From Chlorops oryzae (taxonomy: Eukaryota; Arthropoda; Insecta; Diptera; Chloropidae), in assembly GCA_020466095.1 (NCBI GenBank), contig CM035806.1, positions 14,558,224-14,622,223 on the forward strand: a stretch of 64,000 nucleotides of DNA, in the 5' to 3' direction. The first letter of the stretch is position 1. Each line of letters opens with the position of its first letter. This document shows positions 45,266-56,706 of the stretch, piece after piece. Both the position numbers and the translations under genes were made by a program. The notes under the pieces are model-generated. The model did no database searches, was not told the DNA's origin, and saw only the letters and a program-made list of their open reading frames with translations.

Positions 45266-45690
45266 AATAATGAAGCTAATATTGGTTGGAAATACTTTTT
45301 GTTAAGCAGTTTTCTGAGGTTGTCACAATTCAATTGTACCATCCCCACTGATCACTCACATAAAAAGATTGAGCAGCAGTGGATACTTGAATCATTTAAA
45401 TTAGCCCCCAATGAAATCGATCGAAATCATTCTTCTAGAATTTTCATCGTTAGATTTTACAAACGAATCTAAAAAGCTCGCTATAATGATCTATTTTCTA
45501 AGGTTTTTTTGTATTGAAAGTATTGGAGGCCTTTCGTCACACTGTCACCTCGATATTTTGACACAGCCTTTAAGTACCCTCTTAGAACAACTCAAAATAA
45601 GAGACCAAGCCATTTTGACTGTGTATGATCTTAGAAGAACTTTCCAGCTTTCATCGACATCAATGATGTCACATCATGGTCATTGGCGCA
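45266..45690 (+). repeat. Inverted-repeat arm 2 (partner 41353-41760)
   Basis: Reverse complement of arm 1. The open frame at 45411-45815 runs through it but out of register with the residues conserved between arms (QWILESFKLAPNEIDRN, FIVRFYKR). Those residues meet a stop shortly afterwards. Confidence 0.85.
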
Positions 45691-48600
45691 ACATCACATC
45701 CCCTCTTAAATTTTTTGTTTTTTTTATTATTTTTTCTTCGCGCTATCAGTCCGATCAGTCCGTCACGCAGTCGTCCTCTCCAGGACTGTTTTCGCATAAC
45801 TTAATATTTAAATGAAATAATTTAATGAACGTATCATAGGCAATTTTAAAGCAAAAATTTTGAATCGACCAAATGTGAGGCCAAATGAATTTCTTCATTA
45901 TTTTAAAGCTAGAAATTAGGTAAATTAGTCAAAGTCACTTTGGATGGAAAACTCTGAAAATTATTTAAACTTTCGATTAAAACACACGCAATTTTTGTTG
46001 AACCCTTTTCAAATAGCTGTCAATTGTGTTACGGAAGTTTCCAATATAATCGCGCGTTAACACAGACACACGGACACACACGCATCCGCCGTAGACGCAC
46101 GCACGCACACAACAAAAAACCCCTTTTCAATTTAATTATTTTCGAGAGGAAATAGCTGGAAACCACATACCAAAAATGCGCGCATAAATTATAAACAGGG
46201 CCGAAATATTTGAACAACAAATCACAATACGACTCGAATATCATCGAGTCGAGAGACCGTCGAAAATCAAATCGGAAAATACCAATTTGAAATATTTATC
46301 TAAATTTGTACAGGCACTAATAAACCGAGGCACGTAGCAATGTGTTTTCCGCTAAAATATCGAAAAAGCATATTTGCCCGATGACTATTGGGCCATTGAT
46401 AAGTGTATATCTCGCCTCTTTCTCCTGATGATTCTCTGTTCTGTTCGCTCCCGCTCCCGCTGCCGATGCCGATGCCGCTCCATCACCATTTCTATTATTT
46501 ATATTTACCTAGCATTAGCATTAGTTTTTCCGCTGTAACAGCTCATAAACAATTTGTGTCACATTTCTTTCTCACAGGTTGAAGTGTGGTCTCCTCTAAC
46601 GTTTCTTGAGGTTTTTTTTTTTTATTATTTTTTTGTTGTTTCGTATATCCGCTTTTTGTCTACTTCTTCTTCATAGTCATCTACCTGTTCCTTTCCATGT
46701 TTCCACTTTTTCGTCATTCCAGCCAATTAGACTTTCATTATTCATAATTTAAAAGAGATACCCTTGAGTGCAGAAGAAGGAACCTTCAATCACTTCACTT
46801 CACTTCACTTCACTTCACTTCACTGCAGCTCAGCTCAGCTGAGCCCAACTGAACGCAACTTAGCTAAGCTTAGCTCCAATTTTCTTAGGGCATATCTATC
46901 TATTATGTTGATTCTTAGGAGCAATATTACCAGCAGTAGTCGCTCTTACTAAAAGTGCTTATGTCAACACAGACAAGCCCCTCTATTAATTTTCCATTCA
47001 AATGCACTTTGCACCGCGCTATTCGATATGAACGTCGGTCGTATTATATACATACATACACATATATGTGAATATAAATGTTGATATGAATTTGAATGGG
47101 AATATGAATGTGTATCTACAACTATATCGTATGCTCGTGCCCGCTTTCGCGGAGTGCTTCGATGTGTCATTTAAACTGCACTTCTACATCAATGACAATG
47201 CCGCCAGCAGAGGCGATGAGACGCTTTCGCTGTCGTCTATCGTCTGTCTTCTGTCAATGCCGCCGCCGCCGCCGTCGCCGCCGCCTATTGTCACTCGAAC
47301 AATTTGATTTGTTTGCATTTTGGCACTTTTATTATATCCGAAGCCATATTTGACACCTTGTGACGTTGGGGTTGTCAGCAATATGCTCGACTGTGCGGTT
47401 GATAGGTTTGACTTACAGGTGCTTCGTGAATAAGTAGGCCATGCGAAGAAAAAAAAAAAAACCCTCCATATAATGTATTTGTATACATATATATATAATT
47501 GATGGAGTTCAGTTTTTACTTCTGTGCACGCAAATTTTATCAATTCGATGACCAAACAAACATAAAATGTATGCGAATAATGAGATTTTAGTGGTTTTAT
47601 ATTTGTTTATTTATTTCTGATTTTAATCATTTAAATTGAACCCATAGTAAGCCCATAGTAGTGGGTATGTTAGTAGCTATTTTATCATAGTATTCGCTGA
47701 TTTTATATTTTTAATTCGAATTACAGCGTCCCCAGTGGCTGGCTCTGGGATAGCGTACGGGATGCGTTCTATGCTCTTGATCCCGGCACAGGCGAAACAG
47801 AGTGTAATGTTCCAAGCCTAGCACTGCGACTATAATAGATCTATTGTGCCGCGTAGCATGTTCTCGATCTTCCTCATGAAGGAGAGGATATTTCGATAGT
47901 GATAGCGAATCAGCCCATATCGAAAAAGATTTTAAATTTCATTTGCAAATGCTATTTCGAAAGAACAAAATTTACTTAAGTATAAAAAAAAGAGAGCTCA
48001 CAAATTTCAGTAAAATTACAAAATATTCCAGAAAATTAAAATAAGAAAAAATTAAAAAGAAACTCCCATGACTCATGCTGCCGTCTGCTTACTTTTCTAT
48101 TGAACCTTCGAGCAGTTGTAAAGAATTTTTTTTCGTTTTTTTTTTCACACAATGATATATGTATGTATGTATGTCTGACGACGTTTTAACCGAATGTTGG
48201 ACAATGCCAAACAAACCGATGGAAAAATAAATATTTTCTGGCTACATACAAAATGACAAATAAATAAAAAAGGCGAAAAATAAATTAACTTGTTGCTGCA
48301 TAACATACCAACATATATACATATGTACCTATCTTTTTTCATTTATTTATTTTTTTCTTTGTTATTAGCGCAATAAAGATTTGAAATGGCACTTTTTCCA
48401 CAAAAGCTTTTCTCATCGTTTCGGTTGCGTTTCGTTTTCTATGAGTAATTTTCCCACCCTACATTGTTGAATTGTTGGCCACGTTTCTATGCACGTATGT
48501 ATGTGTGTGATCATTCTAATTGAAAACTCACTTGAAGCATAATTATTTCGTGCGATTTTAACGCTTTTATTTTTTTTGTTAAATGTTTTTTTTTTTTTTT

Positions 48601-48943
48601 TGTTGCTTTATTTCTTCTTTTAACTTTTTGTTTTCTGTTTCGGCATTGGGAAAATTTTTTACATGTTTTTCTTTTTGGAAAGTTTCGAAATTTGGAATTT
48701 TTTTTTTTTTTCATATGCATGCAAGCAGGAAGCAAATAAATAAATTAAAAATCATGAACTCATTAAGAGCAATGGTTGCGAAAGGTTTAATTGAAAAGCT
48801 TAAATTTTGATTTTGATTTTTTTTTTTTAATGCAGAATTATGAATTATGAAAATCCGTATCCATCGTATGGGCATTAGGGATGCGTAGTGGATAACGATA
48901 TTCAAACTGTTAAAATATTTTTCTGGCAAAATATAGTACGATT
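45691..48943. other. Gene-free stretch
   Basis: No supported gene. (TTCAC)n at 46794-46824 followed by CAGCTCAGCTCAGCTGAG (46826-46843); CACACACGCA-type run (46070-46110); CCGCCGCCGCCG (47260-47285); CGCTCCCGCTCCCGC (46447-46465); T runs (48585-48600, 48699-48712). A LINE-type repeat fragment is listed at 47775. Confidence 0.4.
47775..47832 (-). repeat. Short dispersed repeat, also at 58994-59050
   Basis: The 50-bp segment containing CCCGGCACAGGCGAAACAGA, GTGTAATGTTCCAAGC and CTAGCACTG occurs here and, with few changes, at 58994-59050 in the same orientation. In this copy it continues into GC-rich sequence (GTCCCCAGTGGCTGGCTC at 47728). It is probably the 3' portion of an unidentified retroelement; strand is inferred from possible coding on the minus strand. 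Confidence 0.5.
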
Positions 48944-49502
48944 TTTATACGGAACACACTCTGTATTACGTTCGTGCGGTTGTGTGTTACACCCAGAACC
49001 ATTCGAGATAGACCCATGTACCTCTGTTTGTCTGTCTGTCCATGTTTCTGTCTAAAAGTCTATGCCTGCCCGTATTTCTGTCCGTCTGTCTATCCATTCG
49101 TATACAGTTCTCTTATCGAAGTAATTGAGATATCTTGACGAAATTTGGTATGAGTGTTTGCGAGGACATGAGTAAAAACAAGTTCGAGAATGGACCCGAT
49201 CGGACCATTATTAAGTGTACCTGCAGTGCTAGGGTCTATTATAACTGCTTTAAACCCGTCATTTGATGAATAATATAAGTAATATGAGAACATATTTCAA
49301 AGAATTAAATGAATTTTCGAAAAATTGAAAGAGTGGGCGTGGCAGAAGGGCGCTATTCATAAAGTAATTTAACAGTGTTTAGCATGTGAGGCTCTTTTAT
49401 GGTCTTGAAAATCTCCAGAATACTCTGTTCTGTATCGTCGTGGTGTTATCTCTATCGGGTTCTGCATTGTCAGGCTCGCCCGACTATAACACCCTTACTT
49501 GT
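48944..49502 (-). mobile_element. Helentron/DINE-like repeat, family B, near-complete copy
   Basis: Reads in reverse: TTTTATACGGAACACACTCTG at the left (3' end), and the palindrome GTCAGGCTCGCCCGAC followed by TATAACACCCTTACTTGTT at the right (5' end). It contains the TCTGTCTGTC-type microsatellite next to the 3' end and the phrase ACAAGTTCGAGAATGGACCC. Confidence 0.85.
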
Positions 49503-49892
49503 TATTTTCAAATTCGTCCCCTTATTCCAATAATAGATAAGACAGCATAATTAAAATATTTCAAATTATACGGTTTTTTTTGTGAAAAGTTGGATTTTCA
49601 ACCACGTTTTTTGACCTCTTGAAGGGTGTTTAAACAGAACAAAATAAAATTTCAAAAATCGTACCGGAGATTCATAGAGAAGGGTTTTATGAAGAAGAAA
49701 AAAAAAAAGGTCAAACCCGATGAAAATTAGAAGTCTTGTTAGAAGTTTTGCCACAAAGTTTAAAAAAGCCTGATTTTCGTAAAATACGTTTAAAGATAAA
49801 GTAATGCTTAAAACGGCTGGGGCGGCTATGTTTCCGGCTTCGAATACCCAAGAAGGAATGTGTTTTTCACCAAACCCTTTATGAGGCATATT
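49503..49892. other. Gene-free stretch
   Basis: An ORF on the minus strand (49566-49889) shows no recognisable motif. Sequence ends at the target duplication of the next MITE. Confidence 0.35.
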
Positions 49893-50036
49893 CAGGCCCG
49901 TAGAGAGAAATTTTGGGGCTCGGGGGATTTTTTTCCGGGGTCCTCACAGAAATGTGCGACAAAAAAAAAATACCCTTGCCAATTTCGGGCCCCTTCAGAA
50001 AGCCCCCTTTTCCACACCCCCCTCTCTACAGACCTG
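49893..50036 (-). mobile_element. 144-bp GC-rich hAT-type MITE, copy A
   Basis: Ends are CAGGCCCGTAGAGAG and CTCTCTACAGACCTG, imperfect TIRs. Flanking 8-mers GGCATATT (49885-49892) and GGCGTATT (50037-50044) match at 7 of 8. The interior has GGGCCCCTTCAGAAAGCCC and GGGGTCCTCACAGAAATGTG. It is the reverse complement of the copy at 55122. It has a high G+C content compared with its surroundings and no ORF of its own. Confidence 0.85.
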
Positions 50037-50265
50037 GGCGTATTCCCTATATCCTCTATATTCAAAAAATTCAAAAAAAATCAATTTTTCCAATCCGCGT
50101 AACTAGAAGATGCCCTTAAATTTTTTATCGTTATCCATATCTAGGGCTGCCAACTTTCTAAGGACACAATCAAGTATAAGCTTATTTAGTAATTAAAAAA
50201 TAAAGTATTTTTAAACTCATCCTTATATTAATTTAAAAAAAAGAACATATCAAATATTAAAAAAA

Positions 50266-51702
50266 ACAAGTAAAGAAGTTTACATCGGCTAAGCCGATTG
50301 CACACATACCTTTTCCTCAGCCTGAAATATGTTAAAACATTACCTTAACAAAAATTCCTGCCGTTCCTAGCTTGGATATCTATTTATACCTTCTAAGACT
50401 CGAGATTATTATTAAGCACAAAATTTTCGCGGATGGTGAGCATGGTCAAATTTTAACCGTTAGAGGACATTTTGTCTAGCTGCGAAAACCTCAATTCAAA
50501 ATAGTGAAAATAAAATTTTTGCGAATTTCGCGAATGGTGATCATGGTCAAGTTTTAACCGTTAGAGGACATTTTGTATAGCTGCGAAATCCTCAATTCAA
50601 AATAGTGAAAATAAAATTTTTGCGAATTTCGCGAATGGTGGTCATGTTCAAATTTTAAACCGTTAGAGGACATTTTGTCTAGCTGCGAAATACTCAATTC
50701 AAAATAGTGAAAATAAATTTTTTTGCGAATTTCGCGAATGGTGGTCATGGTCAAAATTTAACCGTAAGAGGACATTTTTTCTAGCTGCGAAAACCTCAAT
50801 TCAAAATAGTGAAAATTAAATTTTTGCGAATTTCGCGAATGGTGGTCATGGTCAAAATATTAACCGTTAGAGGACATTTTGTCTAGCTGCGAAAACCTCA
50901 ATTCAAAATAGTGAAAATAAAATTTTTGCGAATTTCGCGGATGGTGGTCTTGATCAAATTTTAACCCTTAGAGGACATTTTGTTTAGCTGCGAAATACTC
51001 AATTAAAAATAGTGAAAATCAGGTTTTCGCGAATTTCGCGGATGGTGGTCTTGATCAAATTTTTCAACCTTAGAGGACATTTTGTTTAACTGCGAAATAC
51101 TCAATTCAAAATAGTGAAAATCAAATTTTCGCGAATTTCGCGGATGGTGGTCTTGATCAAATTTTAACCCTTAGAGGACATTTTGTTTAGCTGCGAAATA
51201 CTCAATTCAAAATAGTGAAAATCAATTTTTGCGAATTTCGCGAAATGTGGTCATGGTCAAAATTTATCCATAATGGACGACTTTATTTGGCGGCAAAATA
51301 CACAATCAGAAGAAGCAAAAAAAAAATTTTTGTATTCAGATATGAGAATAAGAGAAAGAGTGTTTTTTTCTATTGTGTAGGATGATGACCATAGTTATAG
51401 CGATGTCGCAATTTTTTTTCAGCGAAAGCTTAAGTCTACATAGTAGCTATACACTCACCAAATTTCAATAAGCTGGGATGTATAGTAAAAAAGTTATCCA
51501 GGAAAAAACGTTAAAAATCGTGATTTTTGAAACTTCTGAACCACTTCCCACGACCCAAGAAGGGACTACGAAAAAAATTTGTATGCAGTTTTTCGGACAT
51601 TTACCTGGTTCAAGTCCATGCCAAATTTCAATATGATATCTTTCATGGCTTAGGAGTAAATTACGAAAAACTAAAGTGTGACCGACAGACAGACAGACAG
51701 AC

Positions 51703-51769
<67 letters not shown>

Positions 51770-51899
51770 TGGCTAGATCGATTCCTCTTGTCACCCTGAT
51801 CAAGAATATATATATATGTCTATATCTACCGCGACTCCTTTGGTATGTTACATACACCGTGCCAAACTTAATATACCCTTTCCTTCGGAAAAGGTATAA
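50266..51899 (+). mobile_element. DINE-1-like Helentron, non-autonomous
   Basis: The 5' end is ACAAGTAAAGAAGTTTACAT followed by the palindrome ATCGGCTAAGCCGAT. The middle is a 101-bp tandem array (50400-51260). The 3' part has a (CAGA)n tract (51685-51770), then ACATGGCTAGATCGATTC, TGATCAAGAATATATATA and TATACCCTTTCC, closing with a CCTTTCCTTCGGAAAAGG hairpin. This order (subterminal palindrome, internal tandem repeats, CAGA tract, GGCTAGATCGA, terminal hairpin) is that of Drosophila DINE-1 elements. No Rep/helicase is encoded. It lies inside a hAT element. Confidence 0.88.
50400..51260 (+). repeat. 101-bp tandem array, 8 units
   Basis: Each unit contains TTAGAGGACATTTTGTCTAG, CTGCGAAA, CAATTCAAAATAGTGAAAAT and GCGAATTTCGCGAATGGTGG. 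Unit starts fall at 50461, 50562, 50664 and onward to about 51173. GCGAATTTCGC is self-complementary in every unit. Later units change to GCGGATGGTGGTCTTGATCA, marking a sub-family. Confidence 0.92.
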
Positions 51900-52537
51900 A
51901 AAAAAAAAAATACAAATAAATATCATGCTTCCATAAATTCAATTTAAATTATCTCTCACACTTTTGTTCTTAAATATACCCTTTTTTCTGCTTGCAGAAC
52001 ATTGAAGTTGGTCTATGATTTGTTTCACCTATTTACAATTATAATTAACTATATATTTGAATAATTAAGTATGTACTTAAGTTGCCAAATTTGCGATTTT
52101 TGCGATTGAGCATGTAGTCAATCTCAAAACTGTCGAAACTCTCCATAATGAATTTCAATGGACCTTAAAAATTAAATTGTCGAAGAGAGAACTTGTCGTT
52201 AGGAGCAAAAAAAAGGCAATATAATGTAGCGAAAATGGCTCGAGAAGGTTCGCAATATAGAGAAATTTATTTTACAGGAGGTCGTTGTAGAGAGTGTCGA
52301 CTGTATTTATTTTGTCCAATGAACTACATGCTGTATGTTTGTTAAAAACTGCGGTATATATAAAAAATAAAGTATTTTAGGATACATTATTGTTCTAAGA
52401 AAGTATGGAGTATACCGATCAGAAATAAAGTAGGATACTGTGTTATTTAGTATGGTTGGCAACCCTATCCATATCATCATATCGATCAATCGGCAAGAAG
52501 AACTTCTAAAGCAGTGTTGTGCAAGCCCTATGATCTC

Positions 52538-53116
52538 CCCAGCGGAAAATTATCTCCTGCATGACAATGTCATCAATGATGTCATCGATGACATATAGGT
52601 GACATTGTCATGCATGACATCTTGGAGGACATGCCATCGTGGAGGGATGCTGTTCATGTGCTTGACTCTCATTGGGTACTGAAAATTAAATAAGGTTTTG
52701 GCGTCAGTTCAGCGTTAGCATGAAGTGGCGTAGATGATGAGTGCTCGACTCAAAATCCGAAGATCGCGGGTTCGATTCTTGGCTGAGGCGAATAAAAATT
52801 GTTAAAAATAGATTTTTTTTAAATTGCGAAATATCCAAAGAGAGGGCATAGAAGAGAGTTATCAAACTGGTTTCTATAAATTGACATTTAGAGAGAAAAG
52901 AGCAATGTGCTGCTCTCAAATGCTTGCTTTTTTCGCCATCGCAACCGCTAGCATGACCAGTGACATTTTCTAATCTTCCGGTGATAATGTCACTGCTGAA
53001 GTCCCTGTCAGCTCCTGTGTAAATGTCATACAAAGTGTCACCGGAAATAGCATGCATTCCGGCTCCGAAGTCACTAGGACATCATCGGGGATGTCCGCGG
53101 GACATTTCCCTCTGGG
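52538..53116. mobile_element. CCCAGCGG-ended non-autonomous DNA transposon, copy 2
   Basis: Same element as 11058-11599: start CCCAGCGGAAAATTATCTCC, end GGGACATTTCCCTCTGGG. It carries the same tRNA-like segment at about 52719-52790, with a better B box (GGGTTCGATTC). It is about 37 bp longer, partly from an insertion near 52955-52980. No target duplication remains (ATGATCTC against AACTGTTC), so one end may have been altered. Confidence 0.85.
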
Positions 53117-54068
53117 AACTGTTCTAAAGCAAATAGTCCTCTAGAGCTAAAAAGCAATCTGCTTTTACAAATAGAAATGCTCAAGATTGATACGTACGTT
53201 TTACATGCATACTTACACATTCATGGATTCTCTTAAATCGGAATATTTAAATTTTCTACAAAAATTGCTATTCATTCTAATAATATTCAAATGAGAAAAT
53301 AATTTAATTTTCACTTATTTAAATTGAATTGAAATTTCGATTGGAAAAATAATTGCATCAACTATCCAAAGCTGTCCGAATATATTGTATGTGCCATGAA
53401 CATTTTTTAAAATCCTTGGACGACGACTCTCGTTCTGCTCGTGAGTGGGTAAATTGTTTGTTTTTTTTTCTCCTCCTCCTCCCCCTCCCCGCCCGATTCA
53501 ATTCAATTTATTGAGTATTTTGACGGTCCTAAGCTACAACGATTGCCTGATTTACAGTAAATAATTTTTCAACAATTATGCAAATTGCCAATTATCACAT
53601 GTTAAACTTCGTCAGACGATAGACGGGGAATGGTATGTTTTCATGGTTAAACGCTATCGCAGCTATCTGACTAAGCCGAACGAACGAAGCTGAGCTTCAC
53701 TTGACTTCACTTCAATTCATATTGTATACAAATCCATGCACACATACACATTGGCTAGCGATAATAATTATCTATCGCAGTAGCAATTGAAAGTTGAATT
53801 ATTCAAAATACTGAATAAACCATCGAACATTTCAATTAACATGTGCACAGATCGATATTCGATAGATACTTTTTATCATCAGCGATACATAAATGAGTGA
53901 GGGAACATATTAATTTAAAAAGCTTTTGCTCGTTCAAAGAAGATTAAGCTCGAAAAGATTTCTGGCTTTCTGGCTGTGCGGATGTGGTGGGTGTGTGGTT
54001 GGATGTTTAAGAATGCTACTCGTTTTAAAAAAGGAGTATTTTATGGGTAAATCAATTCATAAAAATAT
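53117..54068. other. Gene-free stretch
   Basis: No supported gene. CTCCTCCTCC run (53470-53485) and ATTCAATTCAATTTATT words (53495-53512). Confidence 0.4.
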
Positions 54069-54076
54069 GCATTTAT

Positions 54077-55081
54077 TAGAGTTGCAACGGATAGCCGGTC
54101 GGATACCGGATACTATCTATATCCGGCTATATCCGGCCTTAAATTTAGTATCCGGTCGAATACCGGATACCATCTATATCCGGCCACTATCCGGTATACG
54201 GCTTTAAATTTAGTATCCGGCCGGATACCGGTTAACATCTATATCCGGCCACTATCCGGTATCCGGCCTTAAATTTAGTATCCGGTCGGATACCGGATAC
54301 CATCTATATCCGGCCGCTATCCGGTATCCGGCCTTAAATTTAGTATCCGGTCAGATAACGGATACCATCTATATCCGGCCACTATCCGGCCTTAAATTTA
54401 GTATCCGGCCGGATAACGGATACTATCTATATCCGGCCACTATCCGGTATCCGGCCTTAAATTTAGTATCCGGTCGGATAACGGATACCATCTATATCCG
54501 GCCACTATCCGGCCTTAAATTTAGTATCCGGCCGGATAACGGATACCATCTATATCCCGCCACTATCCGGTATCCGGCCTTAAATTTAGTATCCGGTCGG
54601 ATACCGGATACCATCTATATCCGGCCACTATCCGGCCTTAAATTTAGTATCCGGTCGGATAACGGATACCATCTATATGCGGCCACTATCCGGTATCCGG
54701 CCTTAAATTTAGTATCCGGCCGGATAACGGATACCATCTATATCCGGCCGCCGGATACCTCACATCAAAACATTTGCTATATTGTATTTGTACTTCGAGT
54801 GCAGATTTTCACACAAAATTTCAATTTTTAGAGATTTTGGAAACAATCATTACTAAAAAGTGTGCTGTGTCAAAAACTAATGTTAATTTTTGCTACGAAA
54901 CGGCAACGCTCAAGATCATTGCTATGGCGTTCAATATGGCTTTTAAACCGAAAAATTAATATACTTATATAAATAAAAAAATTAAATATCGGGCAGCCAG
55001 ATATCCGGTTATCCGGCCTGGAAACCAGCCGGATTTCCGGTATCCGGGATTCGGCCGGATACACTATCCGTTGCAACACTA
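54077..55081 (+). mobile_element. hAT-like MITE carrying the 65-bp satellite, copy 2 (both ends present)
   Basis: The left end TAGAGTTGCAACGGATA and the right end TATCCGTTGCAACACTA are inverted with one mismatch. Flanks GCATTTAT (54069-54076) and ATATTTAT (55082-55089) agree at 6 of 8 positions, consistent with an aged hAT duplication. The array (about ten units, 54100-54745) and the ~330-bp tail match the copy at 3673. The right terminus is itself made of CCGGATA words, so the satellite may have grown from terminal sequence. Confidence 0.85.
54100..54745 (+). repeat. 65-bp minisatellite, about 10 units
   Basis: Same unit as 3690-4410, with many units carrying the variant GGATAACGGATACC and several shortened by loss of the GGTATCC word. 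The two arrays have diverged in different variants, which indicates independent homogenisation. Confidence 0.93.
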
Positions 55082-55121
55082 ATATTTATTCATTTACCTA
55101 CGTATTTATACATTGTATATG

Positions 55122-55276
55122 CAGGCCTGTAGAGAGGGCGTTGGAAAAGGGGAATTTCCCCCGGGACCGGGCTTTCTGAAGGGGCCCACAATTGGCAAGG
55201 GGATTTTTTTTTCGCACATTTCTGTGAGGACCCCGAAAAAAATCCCCCGGGCCCCAAATTTCTCTCTACTGGCCTG
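55122..55276 (+). mobile_element. 155-bp GC-rich hAT-type MITE, copy B
   Basis: Ends CAGGCCTGTAGAGAGGGC and CTCTCTACTGGCCTG; 8-bp flanks TGTATATG (55114-55121) and TGTATATA (55277-55284) match at 7 of 8. The interior (GACCGGGCTTTCTGAAGGGG, TTTCTGTGAGGACCCCG) is the reverse complement of copy A at 49893. Independent target duplications in both copies support real transposition. Confidence 0.88.
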
Positions 55277-55284
55277 TGTATATA

Positions 55285-56540
55285 AAGCATCAATGGGAAA
55301 ATATTGTTTAAGCTTAGCTACAATAAACAAAAGGGGGAAATAATCAAAAACTACCTTTGTTCTTAAATATAAGCACCTAATTTGAGGAGCTCAGAAGCGT
55401 TCTTATCGAAAAGTGAAAAAGTTTATAGTGGCCAATAATGTAGGTACATACGAGTATACTCGCATGTGAGAGTGCCGTCATGATGTCTGACGGGTTCCTC
55501 TTGTTTCCTGTGAACAGACTGGCTATGGCTATATAAATAATAAGAAATACAAACAAACAAGCAATCAAACAGAGATATGACGACTGATGACTTACGGCTG
55601 TCAGTATGAAGAGCTTGTGTAAATGATTGGGTGCGTATCGTTCAAATATAGAATGTAATAAACAATCAAACAGTCACACATTCTCCATATCTATATACAT
55701 GCATGCGTACATAAGTACGTACGTACTCCTCGTACATATATCATAAATTCGAGGGTGACAATTGGTAATTTGGCAGAGGTTGAAGCGATCGCTTTGCTTT
55801 AAATTTGAACTTTTGGGCCTTATCTGTCAGCAATAGAGTCTTAACATGTATGTATGTATGTATGTTTGCATGTCATATGCAAGTTCTCAATTTTCCCATT
55901 CCTTTTATTTATTTATTTTATTTTTGTATACATATTTTCTATTTCACTTGTTCCCATTTCATAGGCGCGTCATGCAAACATATCGTATCTGTTACCTTTC
56001 TTTTTTTTTCGTTCATTGTCATATCAGAATCAGTCAATCTATTTCAATTTGCACTTGCTACAAATCGTATTATAAATGTGTGTGTTTTTTTTTTTTTGTT
56101 GCTGTTTCGGAAACGCTTTTCAGTTTTTATTTCTTCCTTGCGGAATATTTTCTTGAGCAAATACGTGTGCGCATGCGTAAAATGAAAATGACTCCATTGT
56201 ATGCTAACAGTGATGGTACGAACGAAGTCATTAGCACTGGAGGACGATATGGTAAATTAAACATCAACGAGTTCGTTAAGTGTGTAAATAATTGTTGAAT
56301 GAGCTTGCAAACTTGAGTGGAAAGAAGGTTTTGCTTACAAGGTTTCTCGATTTTTTTTTCCCCCCATATAAATAGATATATGTATGTATATTTCCTTTGC
56401 TATGCTTTGGCGCATGCCGATCGTATTGTTTTGCTGTGAAAGATAATGCCCTGCTGACTAATTTATGGATTTTATTAAATTTTTTGTATTTTTTATTAAA
56501 TATAAAATCGCAGTGAGAAAATTCACAAAATATTTTTTAT
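55285..56540. other. Gene-free stretch
   Basis: No supported gene. TGTATGTATGTATGT (55848-55863), GTACGTACGTACT (55713-55728) and T runs. The overlapping ORFs at 55805-56298 are F/Y-rich and not recognisable. Confidence 0.4.
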
Positions 56541-56674
56541 TTTTATCCACGACACTTTGCGTCGAGGGTATATTGCGTTTGTGCGGTTATGTGCAACACC
56601 CTGAACTATTCGATATAGACCCATTTCGGTCTGTCTGTCTGTATGTCTGTCTGTCTAGTCTGTCTATCTGTCTA

Positions 56675-56706
<32 letters not shown>

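Larger units (their letters stand above)
50142..52467. mobile_element. hAT element (TAGGG ends, perfect 8-bp duplication) split by a DINE-1-like Helentron
   Basis: The left end TAGGGCTGCCAAC and the right end GTTGGCAACCCTA are inverted, with one mismatch. The flanks are a perfect 8-bp duplication TCCATATC (50134-50141 and 52468-52475). TAGNG fits hAT. Once the Helentron (50266-51899) is set aside, only about 690 bp of hAT sequence remains, with no transposase. Confidence 0.88.

Noticed and set aside
45411..45815. 134-codon frame in an inverted-repeat arm
   Set aside because: It is not the frame whose residues are conserved between the two arms.
49566..49889. 107-codon frame with a hydrophobic centre
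   Set aside because: No recognisable motif; overlaps homopolymers and ends at a MITE; not supported as a gene.
51465..51926. 153-codon frame with CLSVCLSV repeats
   Set aside because: Comes from the CAGA tract of the DINE-1-like Helentron.
52704..53057. 117-codon frame inside the CCCAGCGG element
   Set aside because: Not preserved in the 11-kb copy; crosses the tRNA-like segment.
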